From Lactarius indigo (taxonomy: Eukaryota; Basidiomycota; Agaricomycetes; Russulales; Russulaceae): 64,000 nt of DNA. Under the pieces are notes generated by a model. The model searched no databases. It worked only from the letters and a program-made list of their open reading frames with translations, and had not been told where the DNA came from. Below are positions 1 through 12,700 of this stretch, piece after piece. The stretch spans positions 744,001 to 808,000 of the forward strand of contig JAFKAC010000004.1 of the NCBI GenBank assembly GCA_025766275.1. The letters are read 5' to 3'. Made by a program: the position numbers and the translations under genes. How positions within the stretch are numbered: the first letter of the stretch is position 1; every line of letters starts with the position of its first letter.

Positions 1-867
1 TCCAGTACTCCCGCCCCAGCAAGATCAGCATCTATGGGTACCAACGGTACGTACTTGATGTATAGATGTGACCACACTCACGATACTTCACAGCACCCCT
101 TGGGGTGGGCCCAGAGAGGTCATCTTCTGATACCTCAAACCCGCCACCACAAAGTGGACCAGATCCGACTGACTCAACTGCCTCATCGGAGGTGAACCCT
201 TCCAACAACAGTACTGGCATAGAAGATATGCCCACTCCTGGAGCAGCAGCGACCGTGTCCAACCCTCTCCGAATCAGGCTCACATTGGGCCACGCAAATA
301 ACCCAACACCCGACATGACCCACACAGCAACCGACGACATTACAGGCCACAATAATAACAACACTGGCGAGTCGTCACCATCTGCTAACAATGGTGGCTC
401 CAAGACCAATGGGAAGGGCAAGAAACAGAGTGCTGAAAGTGACCCATCAACGGCGTCATCCAAAAAGCAGAAGAAGGCTGATGCCATGGCAGAGCCCACC
501 AAGGGCAATTCCATAAAGTAAGTCGAACATACACCACGCTCCTCATGCTGACTACACCTACAGGAATATCTGCATGCACCAATGGAATGCAACGCAACCC
601 AGAGGACAAGGCCTCCTGTGCAAATTCGAATCATACTTCAAAACACTCTTGGAAGCCGACAAAGAGGTACACATGTTGTGTGGGGGTGTTGCACGCACAA
701 ACTGCTCACAAGTGTCTCAATTTTTCCATTAGCCGTTCAAGAAGGAACTCCGTGCCGCACAAGTCGCAGCAGTAAGTTCGACATATTCACTCCTCACAGC
801 CTCACCACAGCAGAGGAAGGTCAAGATGGCTGCGAAGAAGGGCACTGGCATTACCAACAGAACTTAA
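1..867 (+). CDS. 3' part of a spliced gene of unknown function
   Basis: Five exons fit one open frame: 1-46, 94-517, 564-666, 733-771 and 811-867 (TAA). Each is bounded by GT-AG introns of 39-66 nt, and the phases match at every junction. The gene enters from the left edge, so the start is missing. The first 140 residues are rich in Ser, Thr, Asn and Pro and look disordered. They are followed by a Lys-rich stretch (KKQKK) that could be a nuclear localisation signal, then a short conserved-looking block with an aromatic/Cys pattern (CMHQWNATQP) and an acidic then basic C-terminus. I do not recognise the family. Exon choice is supported by frame continuity only; the last acceptor is a CAGCAG doublet and could be used at either AG. 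Confidence 0.6.
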
Positions 868-2339
868 GAAGCTCCATTGTCGTCTTGCTCAACACAAGAC
901 CGATTCTTGTCTTTCGTCTCTCGCCTCTTGCTGCTCGTTCTCGTCTCTTGGATCCATGAGTTCTCGTCCTCAAGTTCTCATCTTCACGCTTGTCTCATCT
1001 CTGCACGCTGGACCTATGGACACCAGATTTCTATGTGTGACCGGACATCCACTCCCTTGGGGTCTCTGCCTGCGTCCGGGATGCTTTAAGTATTGCTGTG
1101 GTTGCTTGTCCGATAGAGCTATATTGTTATCAATTGTAATAGACGCGTTAATCGAATCGAATCGAAAATAAACAATGCTTGTCAATTTGCTTTGTTTGAA
1201 ATCATTTGAAATCATCTGAAAAATGCCCATAGTTGGGCCCATTCGAATCAATTTATATCGTTTTTATCCAATTCTCTAAGGACTCTAACGCCGGTACTCG
1301 AACAAAACATATTTTTAACTAAAAAGTTATAGAATAACGAACATATTATCTGACGTTCGTTAATCTTCGATACTAACGAAATAAACCAAAATAAACCTGT
1401 CTGAAACTACGAACTTCTGACTGGGGTTGACGGGTGAGGATGATCGAATGATGTAAGATACTGCAGTGTAGGACGACGCACCTCTGACGGTCTAGTTCTT
1501 TCCCCAAAGGACCTCCCTGATCTGTCATCTTGCTTGCCTGATCTAGATGATGACGGGCCCAGCACCCGCTGACCCGTGTACAGCTCTTAGGAACACTTGT
1601 ACAGGCTCTAGAGAGTGCCTTGATGCGATCCATTCGTCGGATTGAGCGGCACCGCTCACCCCGCGGAGGCCTGCGCGCACACTTGCGCTGCTTCACTCCC
1701 CCCCCAAAAAATCCTGCACATCGTAGACACGTGCCCGGATCTTTCAACTCTTTCCAGTCTATTGACAGATTTGGACCCTAAGGTCGCTTAGCATCCTTAG
1801 GCCACTTCGAACATCTCTGTCACTGTGTGGACCCGGGGGGCTATCCGAAACGCTCGGACGCCGTACACGGTGTACCTATGCCAGCGGTGGCGTCACCACG
1901 AAGATATTTGACGCTCAGGTATGGTCGCGGGTACCCGGGTCACCGTCACGGTGGTGGCAACCACGACGCAAGGACATTCTGGGACAGTACGTAATACATA
2001 AGGCCGGCCCTACGAAGCGGTCAACTGGGCATAGTCAGGTAGCTGACTAATCCCCCATCCCCTCCACGCTAGCTTCGACTACATGAAACCATATGTTGTG
2101 AGACGACGAGAGTAAGTAGACCGGGGCACTCGTAGAATAACGAGAAAAGCGTAAAGACTGAGGGGCTCAGCGGGCACCTCAATGCGTGTCACCCCAAGCA
2201 CCCCCCGGCGTTGAACGTATGGATCAAGGTATAGATACAAAATGCCATTCCCTATCTTGGGCCGACTTATAAATAGATGGGCCCCCTCTTTTTCAATGCA
2301 GGGGCCTTTTCTTTCTCGTCAGGTATCGGGAATGAAAGT
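868..2339. other. Intergenic, no gene seen
   Basis: About 1.5 kb without a supportable gene. The first 150 nt are CT-rich, as expected of the 3' flank of the preceding gene. Short open frames here show no splice-supported extension, no recognisable motif and no repeat copy elsewhere in the window. A C/A-run (about 1699-1713) and a GC-rich stretch (1800-2000) are the only compositional marks. Confidence 0.5.
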
Positions 2340-2593
2340 CAGGATGATCCATGAGTCGCCGTGTCGTCCAACGGCGCAACGTTTCCCGGTGGTGCACGGC
2401 ACGTAGCCGTCGGGGCTCAGTGGTCGAGCCAGTGGCTCGACCGCTGTGGAGCTTCACTTCATTATGGATCATTTGTCTCTTAATTGACCGAAACCCAGCT
2501 CCGAGCTTTCCTCGGCTCTCATCTCCTTTTCTTTCCTCTCATCCCTACTTGCCTCCTCCTCCCTACTACCTTGTACTACACACAGGAAAACAC

Positions 2594-3943
2594 ATGGGTA
2601 GCACACTATCGGTCTTGCCGTATGCCTTCCCTCCGAAGCCAACGTGGGGTGTCGATGACATACCAGACCTTTCTGGCAAGGTCATTCTTGTCACGGGTGC
2701 GTTGCTCAGAACAAATAAATGCGCGTGTGCTCAACATGGTGCTCCTCCCGGCCATAGGTGGAAATACTGGTGTCGGAAAGGAGACTGTCAAGGTACGTCA
2801 GAGACATTGGGTGCGAGCGTGGGCTTATCGAACATCAGCAACTCCTGGTGCACAATGCGAAGGTTTACCTTGCGGCTCGGAGCGCTCAAAAAGCAAACGA
2901 GGCGATCGCCGAGTTGAAGAGCGAGACGGGCAAGGAAGCCATTTTCCTCCAGCTTGATCTTTCGGATATCCCCGCGGTCCGGAAGTCAGCGCAAGAGTTC
3001 CTTTCGTATGTTCTTATCTATTATCTTTCCATCGAGGTTCCCAAAATACGCGTTTTCAGGAAAGAGAGTGAACTACACGTCCTCATCAACAATGCGTGAG
3101 TCTCGCGTTGTTGCCGGAATGTGTTCTCTGCAGCGGCTGATCGACCGTGGTGACGCTGATACACAGTGGTGTGATGATGTCGCCAAAGGAGATGCTCACG
3201 GCACAAAAGTATGACTTGCAGTTCGGCACGAACGTCATCGGTAAGCCTATCCTCTTCCAGTTAGCTGCGGTGCGCTGATCGCCGGTGCTGCAGGCCACTG
3301 GTTATTCACAGAACTGCTGCTACCTGCCCTGTTCGCAGATACCGACGCATCACCCTCCCACGAGAAAGCCCGCGTCGTGACGGTCTCATCGTCTGCTAAC
3401 TACTCCACAACGGGCCTCGACTTTGATGCCTTCACGGACGGTCCTGCGAGGACACAGTACAGCAAGTTGGAGTTATACAGCAAGAGTAAACTTGTGCGTA
3501 GAGATCCAAGATTCTTCCGACCTTCTTGACGTATTCGCTGTAACTCTGTCGCAGGGTAATATTATTGTGGCTCGCGAGGTTGCGCGGCGGTATGGCGACA
3601 AGATCGTCTCCACGAGTCTTAATCCAGGTAATATTCGTACGGATCTCCTGCGTCACCAGCCCGGGTGGCGCAACGCTATTTTCGTGCGTTCCCTTTCATC
3701 CCGTATGGTTTTGCAGGTAGCTGACCCTTTTGCTGGGTGGGCATATAGTATTGGTTGATGTATCCGATACCGCTTGGTGCACTTACGCAGCTTTACTGCG
3801 CGACGGCACCTTCTGCGGCGGATGCGAACGGAAAGTTTTTCAATCCGTGGGCACGACTTGGTGAGCCGAACAAGGCTGCTTTAGATCCGCAAGTTGGGGA
3901 GAGGTTGTGGTCCTGGTTGGAGAATGAGACGAAGAAGTACTGA
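2594..3943 (+). CDS. Short-chain dehydrogenase/reductase, copy A
   Basis: Eight exons: 2594-2696, 2758-2792, 2839-3005, 3060-3095, 3167-3240, 3294-3493, 3555-3683, 3749-3943 (TGA). They give 312 residues, the normal size for a classical or retinol-dehydrogenase-like SDR. An N-terminal extension of about 25 residues precedes the Rossmann motif VTGGNTGVG (about 33-41, NAD(P) binding). Then come NNAG (about 112-115), the catalytic Ser in VTVSSSAN (about 170-172) and the catalytic Tyr/Lys pair YSKSK (Y200, K204). LNPG and a proline/tryptophan-rich tail (FFNPWARLG) are typical of fungal members. Substrate cannot be told from sequence; oxidoreduction of an alcohol, aldehyde or ketone with NAD(P)(H) is expected. 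All key residues are present. Intron 7 is the least certain: GT at 3684 and AG at 3747-3748 were chosen by alignment with copy B. Confidence 0.88.
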
Positions 3944-4769
3944 TTGTTAAATTCGTGTATGTATCAAGTGCATGATACGTGGACGTGTCCTTACCTTGAC
4001 CCGTCACGAATGGTTGTTCACTGAACTCGTTGCCCTCCCGTATGTTTTCTTTTTTCTTTTTCGTGCACCTTAGAGCATTGTATATCGTGTAGCTTTACAT
4101 CTTGATGTGCTACTGTATATTTTTAACCGTTTATATTGTGTGACAGTATGTGATACAAGACCGGTACTACGATGCAGTGTAAGTATACCTTACCCAAACA
4201 CGCTCCGATCACGCCGATTATCGAACTCTTCTACTTTCGCACACGTCAGAACTCAGGAGTTTCAGATGCATTGCAGAGACTCGGGAATTCAGATATTCAG
4301 AGACCAGTTACTAACTAAATAGAGCGACCACAAGCGACGGGTCGCTCAGTCTCTTTTTTCCATCTTTCTTATCTTATCATATCCACACCTCTTGTTCTCC
4401 GTGCCTCAGGCTGTACTCACGATCTTCCACTGTGCCTTAGAGGAATATATCCATCGTCCCTAATAGTTTTGTAACCTGAGAACCTTTGTGTTACGACCCC
4501 CCCCCCTTAATGTAGATTGTGCACGCTGCGTCCAGTCTGGGCCTATGACCTATCAGCGGGGATATATATGGATCCAAAAAAAAGGCGTAAAGAATGCGGG
4601 GCCCAAGGCACCCCCAATGTATGCACCCTCCCTCGGACCGCCGCCGCCCGGCGTAAAGTGTAATGCCCCCGCATGGAAAAAAAAGGAAACCTTCTAACAT
4701 AAGTCGGCCCGAAACAGGGAATAACATTCCTTCTCATCAAAGTATAGAGATTGATCGGGAATAAAAGCG
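3944..4769. other. Intergenic between the SDR copies
   Basis: No gene seen. It contains the 3' flank of SDR copy A, an AT-rich stretch around 4040-4140, and a poly-C run (about 4498-4508) followed by an A-run. The last 100 nt lead into the duplicated upstream block of SDR copy B. Confidence 0.5.
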
Positions 4770-5009
4770 AGGATGATCATGACTCGCTGTGTCGTCCGAC
4801 GGCGCAACGTTTCCCGATGGTACACGGCACGTCGCCGCGCGTCGCCGTCGGGCTTGGCGATCGAGCCAGTGGCTCGGTCGCCGTGACGCTTCACGCATCC
4901 TGTCTCTTATATTGACCGGAATCCAGCTTTCTTGGCTTTCATCTCCTTTCCTCTTACCTCTCGTCCCTATCTACCTTCTCTCCACCTTACTTTGTAACAC
5001 AGAAAACAC

Positions 5010-6387
5010 ATGGGTGGCGCAATATCGGCTTTGTGGCCTTACTTGCAGCAGGCCGTCCCTCCGAAGCCAACGTGGGGCGTCGGTGACATACCAGACCTTA
5101 CCGGGAAAGTCATTCTCGTCACGGGTGCGTTTCTCAGAACAAATAAATGCGCGTGTGCTCAACGTCGTGATCGTCCGTAGGTGGTAATACTGGTGTCGGA
5201 AAGGAGACTGTCAAGGTACGTCTGGGGAACTCATCACCCCACACTGGGTACGAGACATGGCTCATAGAACGCCAGCAACTCCTGGCACACAACGCGAAGG
5301 TTTACCTTGCGGCGCGCGGCGCTCAAAAAGCAAACGAGGCAATCGCCGAACTGAAGAACGAAACGGGCAAGGAAGCCATTTTCCTCCAGCTTGATCTCTC
5401 AGATATCCCTGGGGTCCGTAAGTCGGCACAAGAGTTCCTCTCGTATGTTCTTATCTGTTATCTTTCCGTTGAGGCTCACAAAACATGTTTTAAGGAAGGA
5501 GAGTCAACTGCACGTCCTCATCAACAATGCGTGAGTCTCGTGTTGTTACCGGAAGTCTTTCTGCGGCGGCTAATGGACCGTGATGACGCTGATTACAGTG
5601 GTGTGATGATGTCGCCAAAAGAGCAGGTCACCACACAAAAGTATGACTTGCAGTTCGGCACGAACGTCATCGGTAGGCGCCTATCCTCTTCTAGTTAGCC
5701 ACGATGCGCTAATCGCCAGTGCTGTAGGCCACTGGTTATTCACCGAACTGCTGTTACCTGCCCTGTTTGCAGCTACCGACGCGTCGCCCTCCCACGAGAA
5801 AGCCCGCGTCGTGACGGTATCATCGTCTGCTAACTACTTCACAACGGGCCTTGACTTTGATGCCATCGCGGATGGTCCTCAGAGAACAAAGTACAGCGAG
5901 TTGGGGTTGTACAGCAAGAGTAAACTTGTGCGTAGAGAGCCAAGATTCTCCCTACCTTCCTGACGTATTTGCGCCAAACTCGGTCTCGCAGGGTAACGTT
6001 ATTGTGGCACGCGAGCTAGCGCGGCGGTATGGCGACAAGATCGTCTCCACGAGTCTTAATCCAGGAAATATTGACACGGATCTTCTGCGGCACCAGCCCG
6101 GCTGGCGGAACGCAATAGTCGTGCGTTTCTTCATCCCGTATGGTTCTATCGTTCACAGATAGCTAACTCTTTTGCTGGGTGGGCATCAGCATTGGCTATT
6201 GTTGTACCCGGTATCGTACGGAGCGCTTACACAGCTTCACTGCGCGACGGCGCCTTCTGCGGCGGATGCCAACGGAAAGTTTTTCATTCCGTGGGCACGA
6301 CTTGGAGAGCCGAACAAGGCTGCTTTAGATCCGCAAGTTGGCGAGAGGTTGTGGTCTTGGTTGGAGAATGAGACGAAAAAATACTGA
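5010..6387 (+). CDS. Short-chain dehydrogenase/reductase, copy B
   Basis: Paralogue of the gene at 2594-3943 with the same eight-exon layout: 5010-5124, 5181-5215, 5276-5442, 5495-5530, 5599-5672, 5728-5927, 5992-6120, 6190-6387 (TGA). It has 317 residues; the five extra lie in the N-terminal leader before the conserved [29 protein letters not shown] and YSKSK (about Y205, K209) are all intact, so it should be an active NAD(P)-dependent oxidoreductase. Exon lengths 2 to 7 equal those of copy A. Intron 3 appears to end in TAAG rather than CAG/TAG, the one weak splice site. Substitutions cluster in the N-terminus and in the segment before the catalytic Tyr, which may affect substrate choice. 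Confidence 0.87.
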
Positions 6388-6935
6388 ATACTGCATAGCA
6401 GACCAAAGTCTTGATAAGGCTGCGGCGTGTCCTATTCTACTCGCATTTACTCGTGTTTTGCTGCGCCCTTCGTATCGTGTTATTATATATACACCATAAC
6501 ATATTGAGTGAGAGACAAGAGTACCACGACGGTATTATTGAGGACCCAATAAGATTGCGTACTCAATTGTAGAGGGAGAGATCGCGCGGGAAACGTGGAA
6601 GTTGGTCTATTTCTGCGAGAGGGAATTCCCAGAGCAGCGGTACGGATACATGAAGAAGAAGGAAGAAGGAAGAAAAGAGAGACCGACGATCCAAGGTAGC
6701 GGGGGTCACCTTATATAGCATTCGTCTCTAGTGCTTTGGGATGCATGTGGCGTTGTACGCATTCCGAGATAAGAAATAAAGATAAGAAATAAAAGAGCCC
6801 CAGATTAGGGAAAGGTCGTACTCCCTCTGTCTGGGGCGATTGTAGTAAGTACGTACTTACTTGCAGGAGGCACTCGTCCCACTCCACGATATCATACCGG
6901 CCATGCGAAGGGTGCAGAGGATGACCTCTGATGTG
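6388..6935. other. Intergenic, convergent 3' flanks
   Basis: Separates SDR copy B (+) from the DUF6535 gene (-), so it holds two 3' flanks. It has a GA-rich stretch (about 6645-6690), a TATATA-like stretch (about 6483) and a short palindrome of the form GTAAGTACGTACTTAC (about 6846). No coding sequence or terminal repeats were recognised. Confidence 0.45.
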
Positions 6936-9481
6936 TTAGGCTTCGAGAGAGCTCCGTGAAGCATTTTTACGGATCGCTAAAGCAGGCCCAGGAGCGTCCT
7001 CGTTCTCGCGCGAATCAACATACGCGCCATGTTCTCCCCGGGCAGCAGCACCTAGATCAGGTGCAGAGTTCGGTCGTGGAGGAGGAAGGCCTGGAGGAGC
7101 GGGAGATAGTACCAATGAGTGAGATTCTGGCGAAGAAGGCGCGTGGTCAGATCCGGGCCGTGCGGCAAAGTTTGAAGACAATGGCGGATCTGCAGGGAGC
7201 GTATTGTCAACAACCAGAGGCGACGATGAAATGCCTGAGACATCCGAGGGACTCGGAGTTCGGCGGTGTGTAATGGCACCAGATAGGGAGGTCGAGGCCT
7301 TAGAGGTAGATGAATGAGAGGGCGCTGAAAGTTCCGGGGTGGATAAGAGCATCAATCTTGCGGTGGCACCGGTGCCTCGTGTCGTCGCGCAAGCGGCGAC
7401 TGGATTAGGTAAAGTGGCGGGAATGCGGGGGTTTTCAATGGTTGTCTGAGAAGCAGGTTGCGAAGACACTGGAACGGAGATGTTGTCACCGAGCGGAGGG
7501 ACATATGTGATGTGTTCGTCTGCTGGAGCGGGTAAGGTTGAGGAAGGCGCATCGATGCCGCTGGCAAAGGGAACAGGAGATGGTGCGGCGCTATTATGCA
7601 GAACAGAGCGAGCAGAGGCCACGGAGGCAGAGACCTCGTGGACATGATGAGATGTTGAACCGAGATTGTGGCCAGACACGTTGCACAGCGGATATGAGGA
7701 TGGCGCCCGCAGAGTCGGACCATAATCGTTAGTGGAGGGGCGTGCTGGAACAGAACCGGAATCGTGGTGTAGAGCAATATAAGCATTGGAAATGGGTCTC
7801 AGGATGTACCACGCGATCATTGTGTCGTCGCTTTGTTGTGCTTTAAGAACGGCTTGATTCCAGAGTGCGCAAAACTTGAGTTGCAGATCAAGTGATGTGT
7901 CTCGTACATCAAATTCGGAAGCTGCTTTTAGGACATTCAACAATGGAGCACTATCCGCAGGCCAACCCCATTCGTGAATATAGTCGAGTTGCCGGTGAAT
8001 GATGTGAATCAAGATGGCGAGTGATAGGTTGTCACCATGTGCGGCATAGTCTCGGAGGACAGATTCTGGGAGGCCTAGTTCATTGGAGGCGAGAGTAAAC
8101 CAAGAGTCGTCGTGCTCTTTGGCTCTTGCGACAATACCCATATGTACGGCTTGTACAACCAATGCAGTGCCTCGGTCTCCATTATTTCCCCAAACTTTCA
8201 TAATACGGCCAAATTCAGCGGTTTGCAGTCCCCTATATTGGTCTTCGGACGAGATCCTGTTGACAATGTGCCAATACGCATGCGAAGTTTCTGTTGAATC
8301 AATGGCCTTAGCGCAAATGACGGCCCGTTGGTTTTTGACAGCCTCAGGCAGCAAGTCGGACGAAAATGTGAGGTTCAATAAGTCGACCAGTCCTATTGAA
8401 AGCTTCAACTTTTGCTCTTTGGTAAGACCAGGTAAAGGGTCATCAACAACTTTTGAGTTGCGGAAGCCGGGTAAGCTGGAAAAGAAGCGTTCCAGTTCAT
8501 GGTCTTCATCCAAACTGTCGAATGTCCACATGAAGGCACGGGTGTCGATCTCCGATGGTGAATTTAGTGCAGTTTCTTCGATTGTCTTTTGCATGCCCTG
8601 TATAAAGAATTTGCGATAACTTCTCTTCAGGCGAAGAAAGCGACTCCAGGCTCCAGAACTAAAGCACTGGAACTTAGTGAACCACTGAAGGGCCCGAACT
8701 GTGCGCCATGATATTCCAGTAGCAATGTACCACGCAGGTAATGAGAGTGGGGTGTGGTATGGGCTGTCGTGACAAAAGATGGGCATGAGGGTGATGCATC
8801 CGTACAGAGCCGTGCAAGCGCCGACCCATAACAGGACCAACTTGAAAATTGTGAGATCGATGTTGCATAGGAAGACGGTTAGGCCGGCAAAGAACAAGAA
8901 CAGGGAAATATGTAGCAGCGTGGGCAGTGCTTCAACTGCCAGCGGAAGGAGAAACTTCTCGACACCTTCAAAAAAGAATGCGCGGATCCGTGCTCGCTTG
9001 TGTGTGCTGTAATGTGGCTGAGTGACCTTGAGGTATCTTCGTGCCCATTGCTGTAGCAACGTCGCAAGTAAAGCGCAGGTAATGCTGATCACCAAGCTCA
9101 AGAACCAAAGTGCGTTCACCCAGACTGCATAGTTTGGCGGGGTGAATGGGGGTGGGGAAGCAGGGAGGGAACCTGAAATATTGGTTCGATTTGGGTCGGC
9201 AACGGTCTGATAGATATTTGCGAGGTAGAAATTGGAGGTGTCCTGTGGGTTTGGTCGAATGTCCTGAATCGACACTGAGATCAACGATGCAACAGAAGCA
9301 GAGAATAGACCGGTCTATTGCCATTGAGTCGATGCGAAGCGCAAGATTAAAAGAGACCCACAAAGATAAGGATTCCATCAGCGTCCGCTTTCCAATTCTC
9401 CACCATCTTCTTGTCTTCTTCCGTTGCCATTTCCAAATACATGGAAAAAATAGGTCCGGAGCCGTCGACAAAATTAGACAT
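6936..9481 (-). CDS. DUF6535-type membrane protein
   Basis: Two exons on the minus strand: 9481-9362 (ATG at 9481) and 9314-6936, joined across a 47 nt intron (GTGGGT to CAATAG) in phase 0, giving 832 residues. Residues about 20-215 resemble the basidiomycete DUF6535 domain: KMVENWKADADGILIF, then TGLFSASVASLISVS, then a linker, then NALWFLSLVISITCALLATL and QQWARRYL. Three or four hydrophobic segments in this part should span a membrane. The middle third looks helical and soluble. The last 300 residues are Ser/Pro/Ala-rich and probably disordered. Biochemical function is unknown; the family is large and lineage-expanded in Agaricomycetes. The splice restores the usual family N-terminus, which supports the model. 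The gene shares an upstream region of about 300 bp with the plus-strand gene starting at 9788. Confidence 0.82.
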
Positions 9482-9787
9482 TCCATGAGACGCTTGATTC
9501 GGCGCTGACTGGGGCGGATATTGGTTGTCGCCTACACGCGGGTATGGTGAGTGAGAACGACAAAAAAAGAGTAAGAGGAGCTGTACCTATTCCTGTTTCG
9601 CGTACGTTGATAGCCTCATGAGGAGTTCTGGACATCGAAGGCTATATCGTAGAGGGCTGAATATGACGTTGAGAGTTGGGCGGCCAAGCCACATCACGCG
9701 CAAAACACGTGGGCGCGTCTCACCCTCGACCCGTTACGACGGGCTGTCCGCTGAACATGTTACTCTTCTTCCCTCTTCGCCTCCATC
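9482..9787. promoter_or_regulatory. Shared divergent promoter region
   Basis: 306 nt between the start codons of the DUF6535 gene (-) and the NO VEIN-like gene (+). No TATA box is obvious. The part next to the plus-strand gene is CT-rich (TCTTCTTCCCTCTTCGCC just before ATG), a common fungal core-promoter feature. Inferred from gene arrangement only. Confidence 0.4.
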
Positions 9788-12700
9788 ATGTCCACTTCCG
9801 CCGACGCTGCCTTGGAACTTATCCGCATCATTCGTGAACAACACGGCTTCGATGACGACCAATCAACCCCTTCCCCGGCTGTTCGTGAGCTGCGCGGCAA
9901 ACTCGAGCGTGCTCTTGAGCGGTAAGCCCCTTCCCACCCCCATATCCCTACTCCCACCGCCCCTCCCCACACCCTCTCCACAGACTTTCTAGCGACTTGT
10001 ACAACAAAAAAACCCACTTTTTACTCGAGTTTATACAAAACGCAGACGACAATACATACGCAGATGGCGTCACCCCCTCGCTTAACCTTCGGATCGAGGA
10101 CAGCCTCGTCGTGTTTGAGTGTAATGAACGCGGCTTTTTAGCCGACAATGTCAAGGCTATATGCGATATTGGCCAGAGCACCAAGACCCGTGAAAATGCG
10201 ACACGCGGATTCATCGGTGCGTCCCGTTCTGTTCTCTCACACTCTATGCCTCGTGTAACGCGCATATATGCACGTGCAGGCGAGAAGGGTATCGGTTTCA
10301 AGTCCGTCTTCACCGTTGCAGACGAGGTGCACATATCCTCCGGCCCGTACTCCTTCTACTTCGATCGCACAGCGCAGCTGGGGATGATCACGCCAGTCTG
10401 GGGCTCCGAGTACCCTCCAAGACCCGGCTGGACCACGTTTCACTTGCGCCTTGCGCCATCCGAGAACGGCACAGACCTTAGCGCCCAACTGAGCGGCCTG
10501 CGTCCCACATTGCTCCTCTTCCTGCGCCAGCTCCGCGTCCTTAACGTCACCATCCCAGGTGCCACTCGGCGCGGCGGTCTTCAGATGCGGCGCGAGGATG
10601 GTCCCGGCGACGACCTCGTGTCCCTGGAGCGCATAGATAACGGGGACCGCAAGGTAGAGAAGTACGTGCTGGTGAGGCACCTCGCACAGACACCTGCCGA
10701 GGAACCTGGGAGAGAGGGCGTCGAGCGGAGTGAGATAATGTTGGCGTTTCCGATCACAGAAACAGGAGAGCCTGTGATCGAGATGCAGGAGGTGCATGCG
10801 TTCTTGCCCTTGCGACGCTACGGGTTCAACGTAAGTCCTCTTATGTTGTCGGTTTGGATGCTCATATAATGTTTCGAGGAACAGTTCATCGTACAGGCGG
10901 ATTTCATCACCTCGGCTAGCCGGGAGGACGTTCTGGCAGATAAAGAATGGAACCGTGCTCTTCTTCGAAGCATTATCGATACCTTCCTCCTCGCTGTCAA
11001 CCGCTTCGCGGACCACCCCACTCTCCGCAATGTCTGGTTCCGTTACTTGCCCGAGTCTATCTCCGACAGCTTCTTCTGTTACGTCGAGCATAAATTGATG
11101 ACCGAGCTCCAACATCGGCCAATTCTCCGTTCTTCGAATGGTACATATTTTCGCGCGTCTCAACTTATTGTTCTTCCCATGTCCTTCCGTGACGACTTCG
11201 ATGCGCCACTCATTCCCGAGGCACACCTCCCACGTGGCATGTACTACCTTTCGTCGGATTACGATGCTCATGGCCGGGATGGGCTCATTCTTCGCCGCCT
11301 CGGTGTGCGCGAAATGACGGATGACGACTTCCTCACAGGCCTCATCAAAATGGACCAAGCTAACTTGTTCGGTGCACAGAGTGCTGCATGGCACGAGTCA
11401 GTAGCGACCTGCATCCTGCGTTTACCACATCCAATTGGAAGAGGCGTGCGCTCCGAGGTGACACTTCTGCGTATCCTCCCACTTCACAACGGCAGTTGGG
11501 CGGTTGCCTCACTTGCTTCCAGGTTTATGTTCCCCCCCACAGGAGTGAACATCCCAGATGACCTCGGCCTGCAGAGTGTCGCGCCCGGAATCCCCATGTT
11601 TTCCGCGCGGTACAACCTCTTCGTCCGTCTCGGCGTCACACTCCCAAACCCGGCCACGATTGCGAAGAAGATTCTGATGACAGGAGGCCCACGATCCGTC
11701 GTGAACCGGGTCGACCACGCCCGCTTCTTCTTTGAGTACCGTGGGGTGTCGAATATGCCACCTGCTGCACGACTTCGGCTCGCAGATGAGCGTGGCGAAG
11801 GCGCACAGGCAGACGAGTTGTATTTGGATCTGCCTGGAGAAGACGGCGCACTTGCGCTACGCGATGCCCTTTCCCCTCTCACAGCGCGCTTCCTCCACCC
11901 CAACTATCTCTCCGCGTACCCTGAAGAGGCCCCTGATAATGAAACTGACGAAGACGGTGTGAGAACGAACACGCGGAGCGAGTGGATTGCTTGGCTGCGG
12001 GACTGCGTCGGCGTCAACGTGGTCCCGCGCGTGCTAAACGGTTGCCTTATCCCAGACCTCACCAATCACGCTCCGCAGCTCGTAGGCTATGAACTCGTCG
12101 CCTCATTGCGCGCCTGGTGGCCCCGCCTCTCAACGCGTCTCAAAGCAGATGGTGCACGGGCGCTCGGTGAAATACCAATTGCGGGGCGCCGGCTCGACAA
12201 ACTGTACCTGCGCCGCGGGGCGCTCGCGCGGGCTGACCAGGCACTTGAACTACCCTTCGTTCCCGTGGACAACCCCGAAGATCGCGGGTGGGACTTTCTA
12301 GAGCAACTCGGTGTTACGACGCGCTTGAACGCGCAGTTTTATTTGAACAAACTAGTACACATGCAAGGGGAAGGCGATAAGGATAGCGAGGCCGCCGCGG
12401 AGATCTATAAGCAGCTCGATGCGCGATTTGATGAGGACGAGGTGTCGATCAGGTGAGTGTTGGTTGTTGTGACTGTCTAGGAACGATGATCGTTCATATC
12501 ACGGGGCAGAGACGCGTTCACAAAGGACCCGATCATACTGGCTGTCAACGGCCAGTCAGAGCGCGTCTGGCTGCGCAAGACGGATGTCTACTGGGATGGC
12601 CCGCCGTCAATGACGACCAGGGCAGTCATCAGCCACTCATATCCAAACTTGAGCAACTTCTTCTTCCGGAAGCTCGGCATCACCAGTGCCCCGCCGTACG

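Larger units (their letters stand above)
2340..6387 (+). repeat. Tandem segmental duplication carrying two SDR genes
   Basis: Two copies of a unit of about 1.6 kb lie in direct orientation (about 2340-3943 and 4770-6387). Similarity starts upstream of the start codons: both contain the block ACGGCGCAACGTTTCCC (about 2370 and 4800), followed by a CT-rich stretch just before the ATG. It continues through all eight exons and through the positions and phases of all seven introns. The two flanks beyond the stop codons are not similar, so the 3' edge of the duplication is near the stop codons. Confidence 0.85.

Noticed and set aside
10237..11394. 385-codon open frame on the minus strand
   Set aside because: Antisense to exons 3 and 4 of the NO VEIN-like gene; no motif, and the sense strand explains the region fully.
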